Assembly (NCBI GenBank): GCA_026075535.2
Contig: AP026544.2
Coordinates: 9,176,001 to 9,240,000 of the forward strand
From: Tricholoma matsutake
Lineage: Eukaryota; Basidiomycota; Agaricomycetes; Agaricales; Tricholomataceae
Reading direction: 5' to 3'
Length of the DNA: 64,000 bases
In this document: piece after piece, positions 21,061 to 31,083 of the stretch
How positions within the stretch are numbered: the first letter of the stretch is position 1
How the letters are laid out: every line of letters starts with the position of its first letter
Notes under the pieces: model-generated
What the model was told of the DNA's origin: nothing
Databases searched by the model: none
The model's input: the letters and a program-made list of their open reading frames with translations, nothing else
Program-made: the position numbers and the translations under genes

Positions 21061-22119
21061 TCATTTATCTTTCTGTAGTGATTTCCCTAATCTCTTGTGC
21101 TTTGCTGATGCACATTCTGCCCGAGACCTCCTTTCATGCAAGCCGTTGGCTACTTGCCACTGGGCACATTCCACTTTTGTACGTCTCTTGTTTCCATCCT
21201 GCATGAGTGGGTGTTGAGTTTGTGGTGTTGCGAGATTCTGGTGCATGTGCCTGTCCTGTGCCTCTGGATGCTCGGTTCTGGTTTCTTGATGACTCTTGTG
21301 TTCTTGGGGGGGATGCGCAGAGATCCCCCTTGGAGTTATGCCCTGGTTATTACTGGAATTACCATTCGCTGGAAACAGTGACTGGGTTCTTCCTTCTGAC
21401 TTGTGCTGGTTCTGTAGCATGACCCAGTTGCCATCCTTTGGGATCCTTATGATGTCCAGGCCATAATCGTGCACTGCTTTGAACTTCTTCAGGAGGGGTT
21501 TCCCAAACAGCACTGACCAAGCCCCATTGCTATCGAAGACTTCAAAGGTACCTCGATGCGAGACGTCTGCTGCTGTGACACTTCCTGTTCCAGCAGATGG
21601 TACCAGCCTACCATCCACCATACGCATGATACAATTTGACTTCCCCAGCGTTTCGAGGTGGTGCTTGACAGTTCAGAATGTCCGGAGATCAATGGCGTTC
21701 ACCATTGCTCCATCGTCAAATGTGCTATTTAGCCTCACAATTTCTCCTCGTGGTCCATGTAATTTGACTGTGTATTGGAATGGTGTGGTTCTTGTTTCGT
21801 CGTCATTGCTCTCCATGCAATACAGATCAACGATATGAGATTCTGCTTGGGCGGTGTACATGGTGGTGTCTGGTTTACTATTCGCATCTGTAAGTAAGAG
21901 TTTGTCTTCCTTCTCTACAGTAAACCTTGCGCTCAATGGCATTTCATTGTCCTTGGATGACGCCTTCTCACACCCAAGGACCGTTCCTCTGCTATCATGC
22001 TTGTTTCCTTGGGTCATCAGTGGGACCTCTTGTTCTATGCTGATGACCCCAGTCCTTTTCCCTGACTTGCTAAGTAGTTGGCGATCACTTGCTGGTCGTA
22101 CTCTTCCCTTGATGCCCAT
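21061..22119 (-). pseudogene. Gypsy E protease and linker
   Basis: Aspartic protease region of Pol. LNSTFDDGAMVNAID (around 21700) stands where retropepsins have their D-S/T-G-A loop; here it is DDGA. Downstream, ...GTFEVFDSNGAWSVLFGKP and LLKKFKAVHDYGLDI are typical of this family. A stop (RTF*TVKHH) near 21673 interrupts it. The rest of the frame to 21061 is a charged linker before RT. Confidence 0.75.
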
Positions 22120-23431
22120 GGACTGATCTTGTTGATGAGGTTGACGTTTCTTGTTACATTTGGTGGGCAGCTGTGTTTGATAGATGCAGCGATGGATCTC
22201 CAGCGACTTTCAGATCTTGGGACCGGCATGGAGCTGTCGCAGCTGGGGCCCATGTGTCCTGGCAAGCCACACCTCCAGCACTCTCCTGACGTGACAGGCG
22301 TGGTTCCGGGTGAGAGTGGGTACAGACATGTCTCGCTCACTTGCTGTCCGGTGTATTCAGTGTGCCACTTCGTGATCTGGGCCTCGTACAAAGGCCAGCC
22401 GGCTGGGGTGTTTGGGTGGATGGGGAGTGCGAGCCTTATGACATTGTTCATGCGCTTGGCAGGGGTTCTGTTCTGCTGGTATGTTGGTTGGTTCGGTGTT
22501 TGGTAGGTGGTGCATGGGGCCTGGTTGTTCGCATTGAGCATTGGTGTGGGGGAATAGTTTGGGGTGCTGGGTGGTTGTGTTCAGAGCATTGGGAATTGGG
22601 GAATGGGGGGTGGTGCATTGAGGGTGAGCTGTTGGAGTGCATTCATGACGTCTCGCGTAGTTCCTGTAACTTCTTTACCTGCTCTCGTAACTCCTGTGCT
22701 TCCTTCTCTTCCTCTTTTGCCTCGGCGATCTGGGTGACTGTAGCTGCACATACAGCATTGCAGAATGATGCCCAGGTGGTGTGCCCTGATCCCGTTACCT
22801 TCTGTAGGACCTTTGGCATTGATCTGCAAATGGAGTTGACCAACAAACCATTGGCGTCTGGGATTGCGGCTGCGAGATGCTCTATCTTGTCAGCCCATAT
22901 GATGTGTGCAAGTTCTTCTACTCCATTCGTCACCACTTGTTTCCCCACCTCTTCTTCGCTAATCATGGTTTGCTCTAGCGCTGCCTGCTTCTCCTCGACG
23001 GTCTTCACAGTGGGTGCTTTGCTCGGCCACTTCCTCTTGAATGCACTGACGAGGTGGTCCCAGGTGTTGATGTCAGTGGTAGGTAGGTTGTCGAACCATT
23101 GTTCTGCTGCAGTGTTCGATTTCAGGTTGAGCCCAAAGTTCTCCAGCTTCTGTGTGTCCATGGCATTGGTTTTGTTGAGGCCCCAGTGTTGCATCGCTTT
23201 TAGGAAGTCCTGAGGGCTCTCCTCTGGATGTTCATTGTCGCCCCAGAACGGTTTGACATTCTTGGGCATGAAGTTGTCATTGTTGGGTGGGGTTGTAGAG
23301 AGCTGAGGTGTAGACAGCGGTACAGGTGGTAGTATATACTCGAAGGTGGGAGTTGGGCTGGTTGCAAGGTTGGGTAACAATGGGAATATGTACGAGGTAG
23401 TTAGGGATGGTGCTTCACTCAGCGCAGTCAT
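22035..23431 (-). pseudogene. Gypsy E gag with CCHC knuckle
   Basis: Structural protein that packages element RNA. After a proline/threonine-rich N-terminus it has FWGDNEHPEESPQDFLKAMQ and NTWDHLVSAFKRKWPS, typical Gag core helices. A charged coiled-coil-like stretch (EAKEEEKEAQELREQVKKL) follows, then, in another frame, a proline-rich linker and the knuckle CWRCGLPGHMGPSC near 22260 (C-X2-C-X4-H-X4-C). A frameshift near 22645 and a TGA near 22578 break the frame. Confidence 0.88.
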
Positions 23432-23735
23432 TGAAGTGGCAGGCAGAAATCTGCCTCTAGGGTCGCGTCATACAGGTTTAGCCAGTGTTGCAGATGCGAG
23501 GCTCACCACAAGGCGGAGCAGGATGCACAACACGAGGTGCATAGGTGGGTGCATGTTGCAGGGATGCGATTGGGTGTCACGGATGTAGACAATAACGAAT
23601 GTGGGCGAGCAATCAGAGGGTGATGTTGAGCTGAAAAGGATGGTAACCGAGATAAATGAGACGAGAAGGAGCGACTTGTGGAAATGAAAGTGGTCAGCTG
23701 TGTGTGTCGAGTTCGAATTCCCAGTTGTCACCAGA

Positions 23736-23965
23736 TGGAGCCGTGCAGTCTTTCAGGGTCTCGTCTACTACTAGACAAGACAGTTCGGACAGGGCTTGCG
23801 TCTACTACTAGATGCGAGTCGGAAAGGGCGCAGACAAGCAAAGATGATTTCTGTCTACCACATGCGTGTGTCTATCTACGAGGTCACATGACCACTAAGG
23901 GGAATGCCGGACTCTGGCATGGCTCTGCTACGGACTCTGCTATGGGCACTACTGCCATGGCTACA
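23736..23965 (-). repeat. 5' LTR of Gypsy E
   Basis: 230 bp, partner of 16877-17106. On the - strand the sequence just inside begins TCTGGTGACAACTGGGAATT, the expected place for the primer-binding site; I could not assign the tRNA. Confidence 0.9.
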
Positions 23966-24582
23966 CCGTTATTGTCGTCCAGAGGTGTTGGTTGTTGCCC
24001 AGAGGTGTGGAGGCAGAGAGTGGTGATGGGAAAAGTGTGAGAATTGCTGATATTGATCAACAAAGTCAGCACATGACCCGATGATCGGACCTCAGGTACG
24101 GTACTGACTAAACCCATAAAACCATGGGTACAGGTGTGGTTTTGCCTTGGGTATGGAAATTCAAACCCATACCCATACCCGTGTGTACCCATAAGCGGAA
24201 ACACATGGTGTTACCCATACCCAAGTCATGCCTTAACAGCAGCAGCCCCACCCTTGCTACAAATGCAAGATGGTGGGGTGTGTTTTTTTCTTTCTAATTC
24301 ACTTTTATTTTCATTCTCTTAGTAACATCCCACTGCTGCAAGCAACTGCTCGCAGGGTGTAAATGTAATTAGTTTTATTTACTATATAATAGAATTTAGT
24401 TACAAAATTAGTGGTATGACCAGTCAAAACTGGTCTTTTGGGGGCAACCAAACCAAATAGAACTGGTTCTATTCAGTTCGGTTGTAGTCCATCAAATGTG
24501 GGCAATGGTTCGGACTGGTTGCAGTCCCCAGTTGCCCTCTTGGGGGTCGAAAAACTGGACCAAACTGGACCTTAAAACACTA

Positions 24583-26249
24583 TCTGGCAATGTTTCTCAC
24601 ACTTTTCACTGAGTTTCATTCCCAGTGCCAGACAAGTGGATGGAGAAATCCTTGAATCATTGTGGTCAGTGTTGAATGAAATCTCACCTAGTACCCAAAA
24701 TGCTACCATTTCTGGATGGATTGAAACCTTGGATGATCATATGGGGGATTCCAACTTCAAAAAAATGCAGGACATAGGAGTACATGTTTGTACATTGCAC
24801 CAGATTGACTTGGAACCAGATGCAGTGGTTACCACTCCTGCCAATTCAGAGCTGCTGTGGCAGGTGAGCAGGAAAGTCAGGTGGACCTATTGCAGTACAC
24901 AGCAAACTCAGACCCTGAGGAGATTGCAACCTGGAAAGAATTGGAAAAACACTCTCAGGCAACATGTCTAACCAATCCAGAAGCAATGGACATCTATGAT
25001 ATAAATCCTGGTCAGGTAGTGGTAACACAAAGTGACCTTCAAATGAACCTTCTAGAGGATGAAGATGAAACTGGTGATGGAAAGAGTGAAACCACCTGGC
25101 TTGCTCTTGGCCTCAAACTTGAGGAAGCCCAGTGCGTATCCAGCCATTGCAAAATATTCCTATGCTAACTAATATCAGACTGGCCCTTTGGGCCTTTATA
25201 CATCAGCAGTGTTCGGTGTTGTCCAAGGCAGATAAGCTGAAGATTGCAACAAAACAGCAAAACCTTGATACCAGAGTGGATTCCTTCATTGCTAAATCAG
25301 AACAATTGACACATTGGATGCACTGCAAAAGCTTAATGACTTGCCACTGAGACCAGTACTCCCATCACAAGCTCCCGATTACCAGACTAACTCAGATGAT
25401 GATGATCAAAGCAGCCCATTCATTACAAGGCCCCTGGTAGCAGCAGTCCATACCACTGAAACATACCCATTACCTCTTCCCTCCACATTTGGCTTTCCTC
25501 AAATTACTCAGCTTGGTTTAAATTCCCTCGCTGAGAAAGAGTTGAAATTGAGGGAAGGACAAGCAAACAATGAGCTCCAGGGTGTTAGAATGGCCCTCAG
25601 TGAGAAATCTTTCTTATTCAGAAAGAATTTACATCTCACCACATCCAAGAACAAAAAGGGAAGGGCTTGGTCAAAGGTTAGCTGCCGGGTTCAAGCACAT
25701 CATCAGGTATACAATGCTGCAAGGGCTGCAATGGTATCATTGGGATGTTCAGCTGAGATGCAGTCCAAGTATCAGGTATTGCGCCAGGACAAACTCAAGA
25801 TTTCAACTGCCATGGTGAGGGGTGGTACCAGCAATGCTGAGGGTGGAAGCCAGAGACAGGATGAACCATTGGCATGGTTTTGGACCATTAATGTCCAAGC
25901 CAATGTCAAGGCAAGCAAAATGATGAAAGAATGTAAGTACACCTCAATTCACTTTAAAGAGCGACTTCACTATTATTTAGTCTACAGGGTGCACTGGTTA
26001 CAGGTGAATGCCAAACATGAGAGATGGTCAGGGGAGTTATCAATTACTAGTCATGAAATGACTTGGATCCCATGTTATTTTCTTCACAGAGCGGAGGTCT
26101 GGGTTAACTGCTTGGAGACTCAGACATTGCTGGGAGCTGTGGCATATACCAAACGTCAGGTGGCAAGCTGGAGAAGGATGGTTGCTTCCTCTGTGCATAT
26201 TTTCAAAGCCATACATCCATGGGTAGGAAATGTCTGGGGTTTTGAGTAG
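24583..26249 (+). pseudogene. KDZ-type transposase, 3' part
   Basis: Continues the gene cut at 14375. It begins CFSHFSLSFI, then QVDGEILESLWSVLNEISPS, which holds the catalytic glutamate block of KDZ enzymes, and DDHMGDSNFKKM. Further exons give EIATWKELEKHSQATCL, LPLPSTFGFPQITQLGLNSL, AEKELKLREGQANNELQGVR, AARAAMVSLGCSAEMQSKYQ, LAWFWTINVQ, VHWLQVNAKHERWSGEL and HEMTWIPCYFLHRAEVW, all standard C-terminal KDZ blocks. Short GT..AG introns separate them. Frames are largely open, so the copy was probably intact when the H1 element landed. Confidence 0.9.
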
Positions 26250-26739
26250 CCAGGTAATCCAGCAATATCAGCTTGCAACTGCCAATGTTACGTATGCAAC
26301 AACAGAGGTGGTGTTTGCAATATTCAATCATACTTGCTGCATGGACCATGCCACCGGCGTTGTAATTCTGGCCCCACTGATGACACATCCATCTATCGCT
26401 GAATGGCTCCAATGGCTTGGATGGCTCGATTCAAGCCATGAGTGAAGACAACAAATGACGGTTTACTAATGTTACCTTTTTTTATATAAAATTCTAAATA
26501 ATTGGTGGACCAACCAGCTAATAATACTCCACTACAAGCTGTTCTGCTCAGGGACATTGTGATATATTAAGGTGTGCCGAGAGGATTAAAGGTGTACCAA
26601 TCGAAATCTGGGGTATATTAGGGTATATTGGGGCTGAAATATGACCTGTAAATAGTCCTCAGGGACAGTCTGATGCAATATCAAGGTACCTAATGTATTT
26701 GCCAGCACAACTTGTGTACTACATCCACATTGAATATCA
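26250..26739. other. Interval after KDZ, no gene
   Basis: A 71-codon open frame at 26230-26445 overlaps the KDZ end but has no recognisable motif. 26570-26650 has short GGGGTATATTAGGGTATATTGG repeats. It may include the 3' non-coding end of the KDZ transposon; no terminal repeat was found. Confidence 0.35.
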
Positions 26740-27227
26740 TGTCCACCAAGGATGTTGATCAAAGTGGGGAAGACTTTGGCAGCTGTCCTTCAAGTTCTAG
26801 CTCAGATGATGGAAATCACACCGATGAGCATGCAGAATTTCAACCAGTTGCCCATAAGTGGTCACCAGAGGAACTGAATGTGTTACAGTGACAAGTGGAT
26901 GACTGGAAGGCATTGAAAAACCGTAAAGTGCAACAACTAACCTTACAAGGTGCCATGACGGACTTATTTAACCTACCTGTTAAACCTCCAATGGATGGCC
27001 TGCAGGAAGTGCACAATAAACCCTTAATGTATATTCTGCTCTTTGACAAACATGATTATCAGTGTGTTAGAGCTTGGTACAGACAAAATGCTTGCAAACC
27101 ACTGAAGGCAGTGGTCAGCAAGGTCCCTCCATGGTGCAAAGCCATTATCCACCTGTATGGGTCAGAAATAGAGGTGGCAATTGGAAGGGAGGCACCAGAT
27201 CTGGAGAAAGGCCAACTGGACTGGATG
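26740..27227 (+). pseudogene. Unrecognised gene, 5' part (cut by H2 element)
   Basis: Starts MSTKDVDQSGEDFGSCPSSS with a Ser/Asp-rich N-terminus. KWSPEELNVLQ, one TGA stop near 26889 and a long helical region (VDDWKALKNRKVQQLTLQGA, MYILLFDKHDYQ, WYRQNACKPLKA, PPWCKAIIHLYGSE) follow. It is cut at GQLDWM by an H2 element and continues WMAENLQQYAKVNKEYP at 29491. I cannot name the family. Regular codon structure and a tryptophan/tyrosine-rich core argue for a real protein once. Confidence 0.5.
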
Positions 27228-27239
27228 CTGTAATTTACC

Positions 27240-27375
27240 CTCCCCCACCTATTCCGGTCGGAGTCCAGTTATTCTGGTTGGAGTCCAATTATTCCGGTTG
27301 GAGTCCAGTTATTCCGGTCAAAGTCCAGTTATTCTGATCGGAGTCCAGTTATTCTGGTTATTCCAACCAGATTCT
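27240..27375. repeat. Subterminal repeats of H2 copy 2 (left)
   Basis: Six or so tandem units of about 21 bp, TATTCCGGTTGGAGTCCAGT with small changes. The opposite end (29265-29475) has CCAGTTATTCCGGTT-like units. Probable transposase-binding region, by analogy with hAT elements. Confidence 0.8.
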
Positions 27376-27476
27376 GGTTACTCCAGATCCTCAACTTAGA
27401 GTATATACCCTAATGGATAGTCAAATTTCAAGTCTTAAGTTGTCAAAGTGCCTACAAAATATATTTGTGCAGAGTA

Positions 27477-27551
27477 AGGATTGAACTCAAGACATCTTGA
27501 TTAGAGTGATCACATGACAAACCAAACATGTGTGCTTAACCAGTTGAGCCA
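27477..27551 (-). other. tRNA-like cassette in H2 copy 2 (left, outward)
   Basis: On the - strand TGGCTCAACTGGTTAAGC (27551-27534, A-box-like) and GAGTTCAATCCT (27488-27477, B-box-like). Close copy of 7262-7345. Confidence 0.65.
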
Positions 27552-27611
27552 CAGGAGAATTATTAGATAGTAATATAATGTTTATTCATGACACTCTAAT
27601 TTTTTTTAATT

Positions 27612-27880
27612 AACCACATCCCTCACATTGAATGCGAGGGAGTGGGGATAATTGTAATTATATACATAAACAAAAAATCCTCCCTCTCACAAGATGCGAG
27701 AGGGAGTTTTATTTATATACATAAAAAGCTAACCCCTCATGCCGAACGCGAGGGGGGAGGTAAAAACATGAAGAAAAAAATCCCTCCCCCACGCAAAATG
27801 GGGGAGGGGGGGCACAATACTAATAAATAATTAAAAATACAAAAAAAATCCCTCCCCACACGAAGTGCAGGGGAGGGGGA
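27612..27880. repeat. Hairpin ladder in H2 copy 2
   Basis: Five GC-rich inverted repeats separated by AT-rich DNA: CCCTCACATTGAATGCGAGG near 27621, CCCTCTCACAAGATGCGAGA near 27682, CCCCTCATGCCGAACGCGAG near 27734, CCCTCCCCCACGCAAAATGG near 27782, and CCCTCCCCACACGAAGTGCA near 27851. It corresponds in reverse order to 6890-7160. Confidence 0.75.
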
Positions 27881-28429
27881 GGGGATGTGACCCTGCTGTT
27901 GTCTGTCCTTCCACCCACAATCCACCCCACGAGCAGTTGCTCATGAGGCTGGGGGTAGGTGGCTTGTCATCATTGTCGTTCCACCCATAATCCACCCCAT
28001 GAGCAGTTGCTCATGAGGCTGGGGGTGGGTGGTGTGTTGTCGTCTCCTATCCCTGCACCTGGGCGCCATTCCACCCATGTTCCACCCCATGAGCAGTTGC
28101 TTGTGAGGCTGGGGGTGGGTGGCTTGTCGTTGTTCATCGCTGTCATCCCCTGTCTGGATTTCTGTTTTTTTCTTTTTTTTTTTTTTAGGGGGGGTGGGGG
28201 GGGGGTTTGGGCGCGTCAGTGTGACATGGCATGAGTACAGAGGTTGGTGGGTGCTTACTAGGCAGGTACCCCCCTTCCGGGGTCTCCTGGCATCCCTCTG
28301 CACCCTCCTAGCCCATGTCGACAGCCTCACATCCCATTTGAATGGGGAGGAGGGGATCGGGTGGGCATGGGCGTGGTATACAACCTAAAAAGCAATAAAT
28401 TACAATTAGTTAGTTTATAAAAACAAAAA

Positions 28430-28905
28430 GCAAATGAAAAAAACTCACATAGGGCCCAAACGATGCAGATCGTTTGCGGGTGGTGGCATCGTTACTAGTA
28501 GATTATAACCTAGAAAACTAAAAAAATGAGTTAGTTAGTTTATTAAAACAAAAACCAAATGAAAAAAACTTATGTAGGGCCCAAACGACACGATCTGCGT
28601 CATTTGGGCCTGCATTGGCTTGTTTGCAAGTGGTGGCATTGTTGCCAGTAGATTATAACCTAGAAAGGTAAAAAAAAGGTTAGTTAGTTTATAAAAACAA
28701 AAAGCAAATGAAAAAAACCTTACTTAGGGCCCAAATGACATGACCTGCATTGTTTGGGCCTGTGTTCTGTCCAATCACGTTGTTTGGGCCCATGTTATGT
28801 CTGGCAGTTGAGTAGAACCTATAAAACAAATGAAACAAGTTAGTTAGTATGAAAAAACAAGAAGCAAACGAAAAAAAACATACTTGTGCCTGCGTTCCGT
28901 CCAGT
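28430..28905 (-). repeat. Palindrome / intron-like modules in H2 copy 2
   Basis: On the - strand: exon-like palindromes of the GGGCCCAAACGA type, donors such as GTAAGT or GTATGT, T-rich tracts, AACTAACTAA branch-like motifs and TTATAGGTTCTACTC-type acceptors. A KRADWTER-encoding segment near 28905 matches KRANWMER near 5430 in copy 1, so the first exon-like part is also shared. Confidence 0.65.
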
Positions 28906-29165
28906 CAGCTCGTTTGAAGGTGGTGGTGATGGTGGCATTGGGCGTGGGAATGGTGGTGGTGGGTGCGCATGCAGTGGTGGCAGTAGAGTGGAGAGGAGGA
29001 GGAGGCGGTGTTGGCAACAGTGGTGGTGGTGGTTGTGAGCTGGCAGTCACATGTCACATGTCATGTGTATGCATACTTATTAATTATTCCATTAATGGCT
29101 ATGATTAACTATGTACCTTGGTTGGGTAATAAAAGTATTAAATGTATGCCCAAGAATAATTGCTT

Positions 29166-29225
29166 GGTAGCTCAGTGGTTAAGTGTGCTGTTATGTATGC
29201 AGACCCAAGGTCGAGTGTTCAATTC
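29166..29225 (+). other. tRNA-like cassette in H2 copy 2 (right, outward)
   Basis: GGTAGCTCAGTGGTTAAG (29166-29183) is a near-consensus A box, and GAGTGTTCAATTC (29213-29225) is B-box-like, at normal tRNA spacing. No acceptor stem pairs convincingly. Counterpart of 5125-5205. Confidence 0.6.
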
Positions 29226-29490
29226 TTGATGTGTGTTGAACTTTTATTTGGGAAAGCATGTGCATTCCGGTTAGTCCAGTTAGTCCAGTTATTCCAGTTA
29301 TTCCGGTTGTGATGAGTCCGGTCAGATTCCAGGGATTCCGGCTGTAAACTGGATCCTTATTCCGACCGGAATTGTGCTGCATAGGGAAAACTACATACAA
29401 AAAAAATTCCACCAGATTCCAGAAATTCTGGAAATTCCAGCTGGACAAACCGGAATCCAACTGGAATAGGTGGGGGAGTGTAAAGTACTC

Positions 29491-31070
29491 ACTGGATGGC
29501 GGAAAATTTGCAGCAATATGCAAAAGTCAACAAAGAATATCCAACGATGCAAAGGAAAATGCAAAGATTGAGACACTTTGGCATCAATGGATGAATACCT
29601 CCATCATCAGTTGTTTGGTGAAAGTACATGTATCACCCATAATTCAGTAACTTGGCTGAATTGATCTTAGGAATGCCAAGAAAATGCTCACAAAATGTAT
29701 GAATGAATTTCAAAATTCAATGTACCTTGAACTTGGGGCTCAAATGGTTGTGTTGGGTGGATGGGTAAATCCAGCCAGAAAGAGGAAGTGGAGCATGTAT
29801 GTACATTCACCTGGGATTTAATGGTGACTAATGAAGAATTTGTAGGTTTGAAACAAATAGCTTTCTAGGCAACAATAAGCTGAATTTCATTGCCAACGAA
29901 CCTGGGTGGCATGAAAAGCCTATTGCAGACACGTTCTAGGCATACATTGAGGAATATCTCACTGCCAATGAAGAGGAGATATCAGTGATATGACCTGCCA
30001 GTGGGGCAAAGCCTAAACAAATCCTGGAGACTGGAGTGAAGGGACAGCCACTGCTACCGGCAAATTGTCTTATCCGCCATGGTGACAATGCCCAGTTTTT
30101 GAATTACCAACAACCAATTTTATGGGCATACATTGAAAGGATGTACAGTGAGTGAACCATTTTTGATTAATGAAGATACTGATCTCTGGCAAGATTTAGC
30201 TGCAAGGAGGACCTCTGGTCATGTGCTGTGGCTTGATATCTACACACGGCAATGCAAATTTATCAACCAGGTGGATTATATGCCTCTGCAGAAAGGAGGA
30301 ATCAGCTGCACATCTTTATCGGTGCCAGGGAGATCACAAGCATCAACTGCAGTGCCAGGAGAATCAGATTAATCACTGGATGGGGAATTTGTATTATTGT
30401 GGGAACCATCTAAAATGCATAAACACGAAATCGAGGCATGTTTTACCCTTTGGATGGGAAGGCAGGAGGAAGGAAAGATTGGTTTCAAATTCACAGATGT
30501 CCTTAATTCACAGGAGGGAACACTTCGGCTGGCAGTTCAATTACAAGAACTTACAGACTTGGATGACATGGATCCTGAAGGAATGACAGCACTGCCATGC
30601 AATCCGCCAAACCCCAAACAAACAAAAAAGAAAACAAAAGGCAAACGGCATAAGGCCACCACACAGCAACTTGAAAGTGAGAGTGCACCAGTACCAAAAC
30701 CAAAAAAGAAAAAGCAGCACCATACTACTCCACCGGCTATTACACCTATCAACCAACAAGCTGCTGGGTTAGCTTCACTGATACCCAAAACTTGATGCTG
30801 CTGGAATGGGACCTTTTGGTCGATCCCATGCTCCAGAAGGCGCTAATTCCACCTGGCCAATATGTAACAGCAGAGGATCACAATATTCTGGCGATGATGG
30901 GTTTGACCAGTGGTCCTACAGCAGTCAACATGACCGAGCCTACATATGCTAGCTATCTTGCAGATCTGGAGCATGGGGGTCATTTAATGAACAGTCCAGT
31001 TCCTGCATGGATGCAAAATGGTATTATCCATAATTCCACTGCACCTGCCCTCCAACTGGCGAGTCGGTAA
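29491..31070 (+). pseudogene. Unrecognised gene, 3' part
   Basis: Continues from 27227 with AENLQQYAKVNKEYPTMQRK and MQRLRHFGINGW, then broken exons (FQNSMYLELGAQMVVLGGWV; AYIEEYLTANEEEISVI with a stop after it). PLLPANCLIRHGDNAQFLNY and FLINEDTDLWQDLAARRTSG follow. A lysine-rich region (about 30615-30725, with KKTKGKRHK and KPKKKKQHH) could be a nuclear localisation signal. A last frame 30792-31070 runs MMLLEWDLLVDPMLQKALIP to a stop. Several stops and shifts make it a pseudogene. No family assigned. Confidence 0.4.
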
Positions 31071-31083
31071 TAGGTTGTCTCCT

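Larger units (their letters stand above)
16877..23965 (-). mobile_element. Gypsy-type LTR retrotransposon E (7.1 kb)
   Basis: Two 230-bp LTRs (16877-17106 and 23736-23965) begin TGGAGCCGTGC and end GGCTACA. The flanks repeat CCGT (16873-16876 and 23966-23969). Gene order on the - strand is gag, zinc knuckle, protease, RT, RNase H, integrase (the Ty3/Gypsy order), then a small 3' ORF. All genes carry stops, frameshifts or deletions. The LTRs differ at several C/T and G/A sites, so the insertion is not recent. Confidence 0.95.
16157..24235. mobile_element. hAT-type element, family H3, copy 2, split by Gypsy E
   Basis: Ends TAGCGCATGACTC and AAGTCATGCCTTA match H3 copy 1, and the 8-bp flanks are identical (ACAGCAGC, 16149-16156 and 24236-24243). 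Its own DNA (16157-16876 and 23966-24235) equals copy 1 in length within about 50 bp and keeps the six-unit hairpin minisatellite (16301-16765). Gypsy E lies at a point where copy 1 reads GGGGGCTGTTATTGTCATCC. Confidence 0.92.
14376..24582. mobile_element. hAT-type element, family H1, copy 2, with nested insertions (10.2 kb)
   Basis: Left end TAGTGTTTCAAGGTCCAGTC and right end GACCTTAAAACACTA are inverted matches. The flanks are a perfect 8-bp duplication TCTGGCAA (14368-14375 and 24583-24590). Removing it rejoins the KDZ frame. Its own DNA is 14376-15266, 15756-16156 and 24236-24582, about 1.6 kb, close to the 1470-bp copy at 36077. The rest is nested: an H4 MITE and an H3 element carrying Gypsy E. 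Its own parts include palindrome/intron-like modules, GACGAYR-type simple repeats and a GAGCAACTGCTCGCAGGGTG-like motif near 24340. Confidence 0.93.
27228..29490 (-). mobile_element. Non-autonomous TIR element, family H2, copy 2 (2263 bp)
   Basis: Ends CTGTAATTTACCCTCCCCC and the complement of GGGGGAGTGTAAAGTACTC, with perfect 8-bp duplications ACTGGATG (27220-27227 and 29491-29498). Duplication length and ends suggest hAT. Read on the - strand it has the same order as copy 1: subterminal repeats, outward tRNA-like cassette (29166), modules (28900-28430), GAGCAGTTGCTC motifs (28110-27930), hairpin ladder (27880-27612), outward tRNA-like cassette (27551-27477) and CTGGAGTCC-like repeats (27245-27370). 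No transposase. Confidence 0.92.
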
